Positions 61,942-64,000 of a stretch of DNA of 64,000 nt are shown one piece after another. The position numbers and the translations under genes were made by a program. The stretch covers positions 108,789 through 172,788 of the forward strand of contig NZ_MDDP01000034.1 of NCBI RefSeq assembly GCF_001999725.1. The letters are read 5' to 3'. Source of the DNA: Cellulophaga omnivescoria. GTDB taxonomy: Bacteria; Bacteroidota; Bacteroidia; Flavobacteriales; Flavobacteriaceae. Positions within the stretch are counted from its first letter, which is position 1; every line of letters starts with the position of its first letter. The notes beneath the pieces were generated by a model that saw only the letters and a list, made by a program, of their open reading frames with translations, made no database searches and had not been told where the DNA came from.

Positions 61942-63540
61942 CTAGCTTAAACTAATTTTAGATTTTGGTCTTAGTTTAAAAAATTCTATGAAACTATCTG
62001 GGTTTTCTACTATACCCCTTTTAGATATTAGTTTAATATCAATATTACGTTCTTTTGCTTTAAAGGCAAAATCTTCTAAAATTTCAATAATATCATAATC
62101 TAAATACCTGGTTTTAGTAACATCAAATTCTAAATAGGTGTTTTCAGGTAAACTATCTAACTCTTTTAAAATAGCTCCTTTGTTAAAAAAGGTAACTTCT
62201 TCTGCAAGAGACATTTTAATTTTGTTCCTGCCATTACTATTATCTTCTATGTGCAAAAAGTGAGAGTTTTGGTAACTTTTAAGTAAAATTACAACTATAC
62301 CAACAGCTAAACCTAAGCCTATACCTATTAATAAATCTGTAAAAACAATACCTGCTACTGTTACAAAAAATGGGATAGACTGTTTCCAACCTAATTTGTA
62401 CATTTTAGCAAACAATGCTGGTTTAGCCAACTTATAGCCTACAATTAATAAAATTGCTGCTAATACAGATAATGGAATCATATTTAACAACTTAGGAATA
62501 AGCACTACAGATATTAATAACAAAAATCCGTGTAAAATGGCAGACATTTTTGTTTTTGCATTAGACTGTATGTTTGCAGAACTCCTTACAATTACTTGTG
62601 TAATTGGCAAACCACCAATTAAACCGGAAATGATATTACCTGTACCTTGCGCCAACAACTCTCTGTTTGTAGGAGTTACGCTTTTTTCTGGGTCTAGTTT
62701 ATCTGTAGCTTCTACACACAACAAAGTTTCTAAACTGGCAACTAAAGCAATAGTAAAAGCCGTAACCCAAATTGCAGGATTAGTAATTGCCGAAAAGTTT
62801 GGAAAACTAAACTGCCCAAGAAAAGAATCAAAACTATCTGGCACAGGCACACTTACTAAATGTGCAGTTGAAATTGCTAAAGCATCGTTAGTTTGTGTTA
62901 CTGCGTAAAATATAATACCAACGGCAACAGCTACTAGTGGACCTTGTATTACCTCAAAAAACTTTCCTTTTTTAACAAGAACATTACTCCAAAGTAATAA
63001 TATACCTAAACTTATAAGACCTACTACTGTAGGACCAACTGCTATATTATCAAAAATATTGAATATAGCAGAAAATGTATTTTCACCAGAAGCCTCTATA
63101 AAACTATCTGCACCTTCTGGTTCTGCGTCATAACCAAAAAAGTGCGGAATTTGTTTTAAAATAATAATGATACCAATACCTGTAAGCATCCCTTTAATTA
63201 CAGAAGAAGGAAAGTAATACCCAATAATACCAGCTTTTAAAAACCCAAAAACCAATTGTATTACACCTCCTAAAACAACTGCTACCAAAAAGTTTTCATA
63301 ACCTCCTAATGAGCCAATTGCAGTTAATACAATAGCTGCTAAACCTGCAGCAGGACCACTAACTCCAACTCTAGAACCACTTAGGCCTCCTACTATAATA
63401 CCACCAATTATACCGGCAATTAAACCTGAAAAAAGTGGCGCTCCACTTGCTAATGCAATACCTAAACATAATGGTAATGCAACAAAGAATACGACAATAC
63501 TAGCTGGTAAGTCGCTTTTTAAATTTTTAAACATATACAT
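61942..63540 (-). CDS. SulP family anion transporter of the carbonic anhydrase operon
   Basis: 532 residues. The membrane core starts LPASIVVFFVALPLCLGIALA and has VSGPAAGLAAIVLTAI and LIGGLPITQVIVRSSANIQS. A short STAS domain closes the protein (EVTFFNKGAILKELDSLP, FDVTKTRYLDYDIIEILEDF). The STAS motif is D-Y-D where DxSG is typical. It is shorter than the SulP at 720-2585 and is a different subfamily. Neighbouring carbonic anhydrase makes bicarbonate the likely substrate. The start may be the second ATG (63534). Confidence 0.93.
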   Translation of the reverse strand: MYMFKNLKSDLPASIVVFFVALPLCLGIALASGAPLFSGLIAGIIGGIIVGGLSGSRVGVSGPAAGLAAIVLTAIGSLGGYENFLVAVVLGGVIQLVFGFLKAGIIGYYFPSSVIKGMLTGIGIIIILKQIPHFFGYDAEPEGADSFIEASGENTFSAIFNIFDNIAVGPTVVGLISLGILLLWSNVLVKKGKFFEVIQGPLVAVAVGIIFYAVTQTNDALAISTAHLVSVPVPDSFDSFLGQFSFPNFSAITNPAIWVTAFTIALVASLETLLCVEATDKLDPEKSVTPTNRELLAQGTGNIISGLIGGLPITQVIVRSSANIQSNAKTKMSAILHGFLLLISVVLIPKLLNMIPLSVLAAILLIVGYKLAKPALFAKMYKLGWKQSIPFFVTVAGIVFTDLLIGIGLGLAVGIVVILLKSYQNSHFLHIEDNSNGRNKIKMSLAEEVTFFNKGAILKELDSLPENTYLEFDVTKTRYLDYDIIEILEDFAFKAKERNIDIKLISKRGIVENPDSFIEFFKLRPKSKISLS

Positions 63541-63551
63541 AGTACTTTTTG

Positions 63552-63620
63552 CCTCTTGAGTTTATTTTTGTCAAGAGGGTATTAATTAAATTAATGACAA
63601 CTACACTGCGGCGCGTAGTT
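63552..63620 (-). promoter_or_regulatory. Two hairpins in the gap before SulP
   Basis: CCTCTTGA (63552-63559) pairs with TCAAGAGG (63571-63578), and AACTAC (63599-63604) pairs with GTAGTT (63615-63620). Neither is followed by a T-run on the minus strand, so they could tune SulP translation or mRNA stability rather than terminate. Confidence 0.35.
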
Positions 63621-63629
63621 AAAGTTTAC

Positions 63630-63914
63630 TTATGCTACGTGAAACTCGGGAGGAGGTGAAACAAGGTTAATTAGTGGTCTAGGATATTTTTTATCTGAAT
63701 ATCCTTGAGTTTCCCTTTTTAAAACGTAAGACACGTTTGTTTCAGAAAAATTATCTACGCTTAAATACTTTTTAGCGCAATTATCTTCTTCTTCAGAAAA
63801 CGAATAAAATGCAGAAATATCTATAGTATCGTTTACCATAGTAATTATTGTTGGCGCAGATAAAAACGCCAAGAATAATAGAGTAAAAAATATAGATATT
63901 ATCTTTTTATACAT
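63630..63914 (-). CDS. Small membrane-anchored PPPE protein, paralog of 175-450
   Basis: 94 residues of unknown function. One hydrophobic segment near the N terminus (KKIISIFFTLLFLAFLSAPT) should anchor or export it. The remainder has VNDTIDIS, an acidic patch with one Cys (SEEEDNCAKK), and the tail INLVSPPPEFHVA. It matches the protein at 175-450 along its whole length and also precedes a SulP gene on the same strand, 89 bp away. It probably heads the SulP-Usp-carbonic anhydrase operon. Confidence 0.8.
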   Translation of the reverse strand: MYKKIISIFFTLLFLAFLSAPTIITMVNDTIDISAFYSFSEEEDNCAKKYLSVDNFSETNVSYVLKRETQGYSDKKYPRPLINLVSPPPEFHVA

Positions 63915-64000
63915 TTATTTTAAAAATCTGAAGTATACAAATATAAATTAAAAGGTACTATATAAAAATAGCTAATCCTAAAAAAAATGTTAATAAAAAT

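Overview
The window looks like chromosomal DNA of a member of the Flavobacteriaceae (phylum Bacteroidota). The evidence is AT-rich composition, promoters of the TAnnTTTG type, A-rich leaders without Shine-Dalgarno sites, a HmuY/TonB-receptor pair, long two-FtsX-domain ABC permeases ending in NPVKSLRTE, and the protein families seen throughout. I see no rRNA, tRNA, phage, insertion sequence or CRISPR array. The genus is not assigned.

Layout. 1-2600: the tail of an SH3-domain protein, a small membrane-anchored protein with a C-terminal PPPE motif, and a SulP anion transporter. 2600-8700: pheS, a RimB-RimK type fusion, a CYTH enzyme, dinB and a 1-Cys peroxiredoxin. 8700-13820: a soluble sensor kinase and NtrC-type regulator, then a sigma-54 promoter driving a Cys-rich 55-residue protein, glutamate dehydrogenase, a GreA/Rnk-like protein and a coiled-coil protein. 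13825-36565: a large ABC export locus (TolC, HlyD, two ATPases, six long MacB/FtsX permeases, one GIN-domain protein) with its own NtrC-type regulator and membrane kinase. 36570-54600: mostly housekeeping genes (arfB, an orphan ABC ATPase, prolyl oligopeptidase, asd, mscL, alr, tdk, rsmI, an M28 peptidase, recJ), then a HmuY/TonB heme-uptake operon. 54700-60300: a divergent DUF6607/FMN-binding operon, an MFS exporter, an OmpA protein, lpxH and queD. 60499-63914: an operon of PPPE small protein, SulP, Usp and beta carbonic anhydrase.

The strongest new observation is regulatory. The ABC locus has exactly three long intergenic gaps. Each holds a -24 element of sigma-54 type (TTTTGGCACA) and, 64-65 bp upstream of its GG, a pair of 17-bp sites (TGTAAAA..TTTACA, then TGTC..TAC) spaced 22 bp start to start. 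This predicts three co-regulated transcription units controlled by the adjacent NtrC-type regulator. A second circuit of the same design, with a different enhancer (tandem TGGGGYATTTYTCCCC), precedes the glutamate dehydrogenase operon and directly follows another NtrC-type regulator gene.

The second observation is a pair of paralogous small membrane-anchored proteins (175-450 and 63630-63914). Each lies directly upstream of a different SulP transporter, which suggests an undescribed SulP partner, probably in bicarbonate/CO2 or anion handling because one operon also carries carbonic anhydrase.
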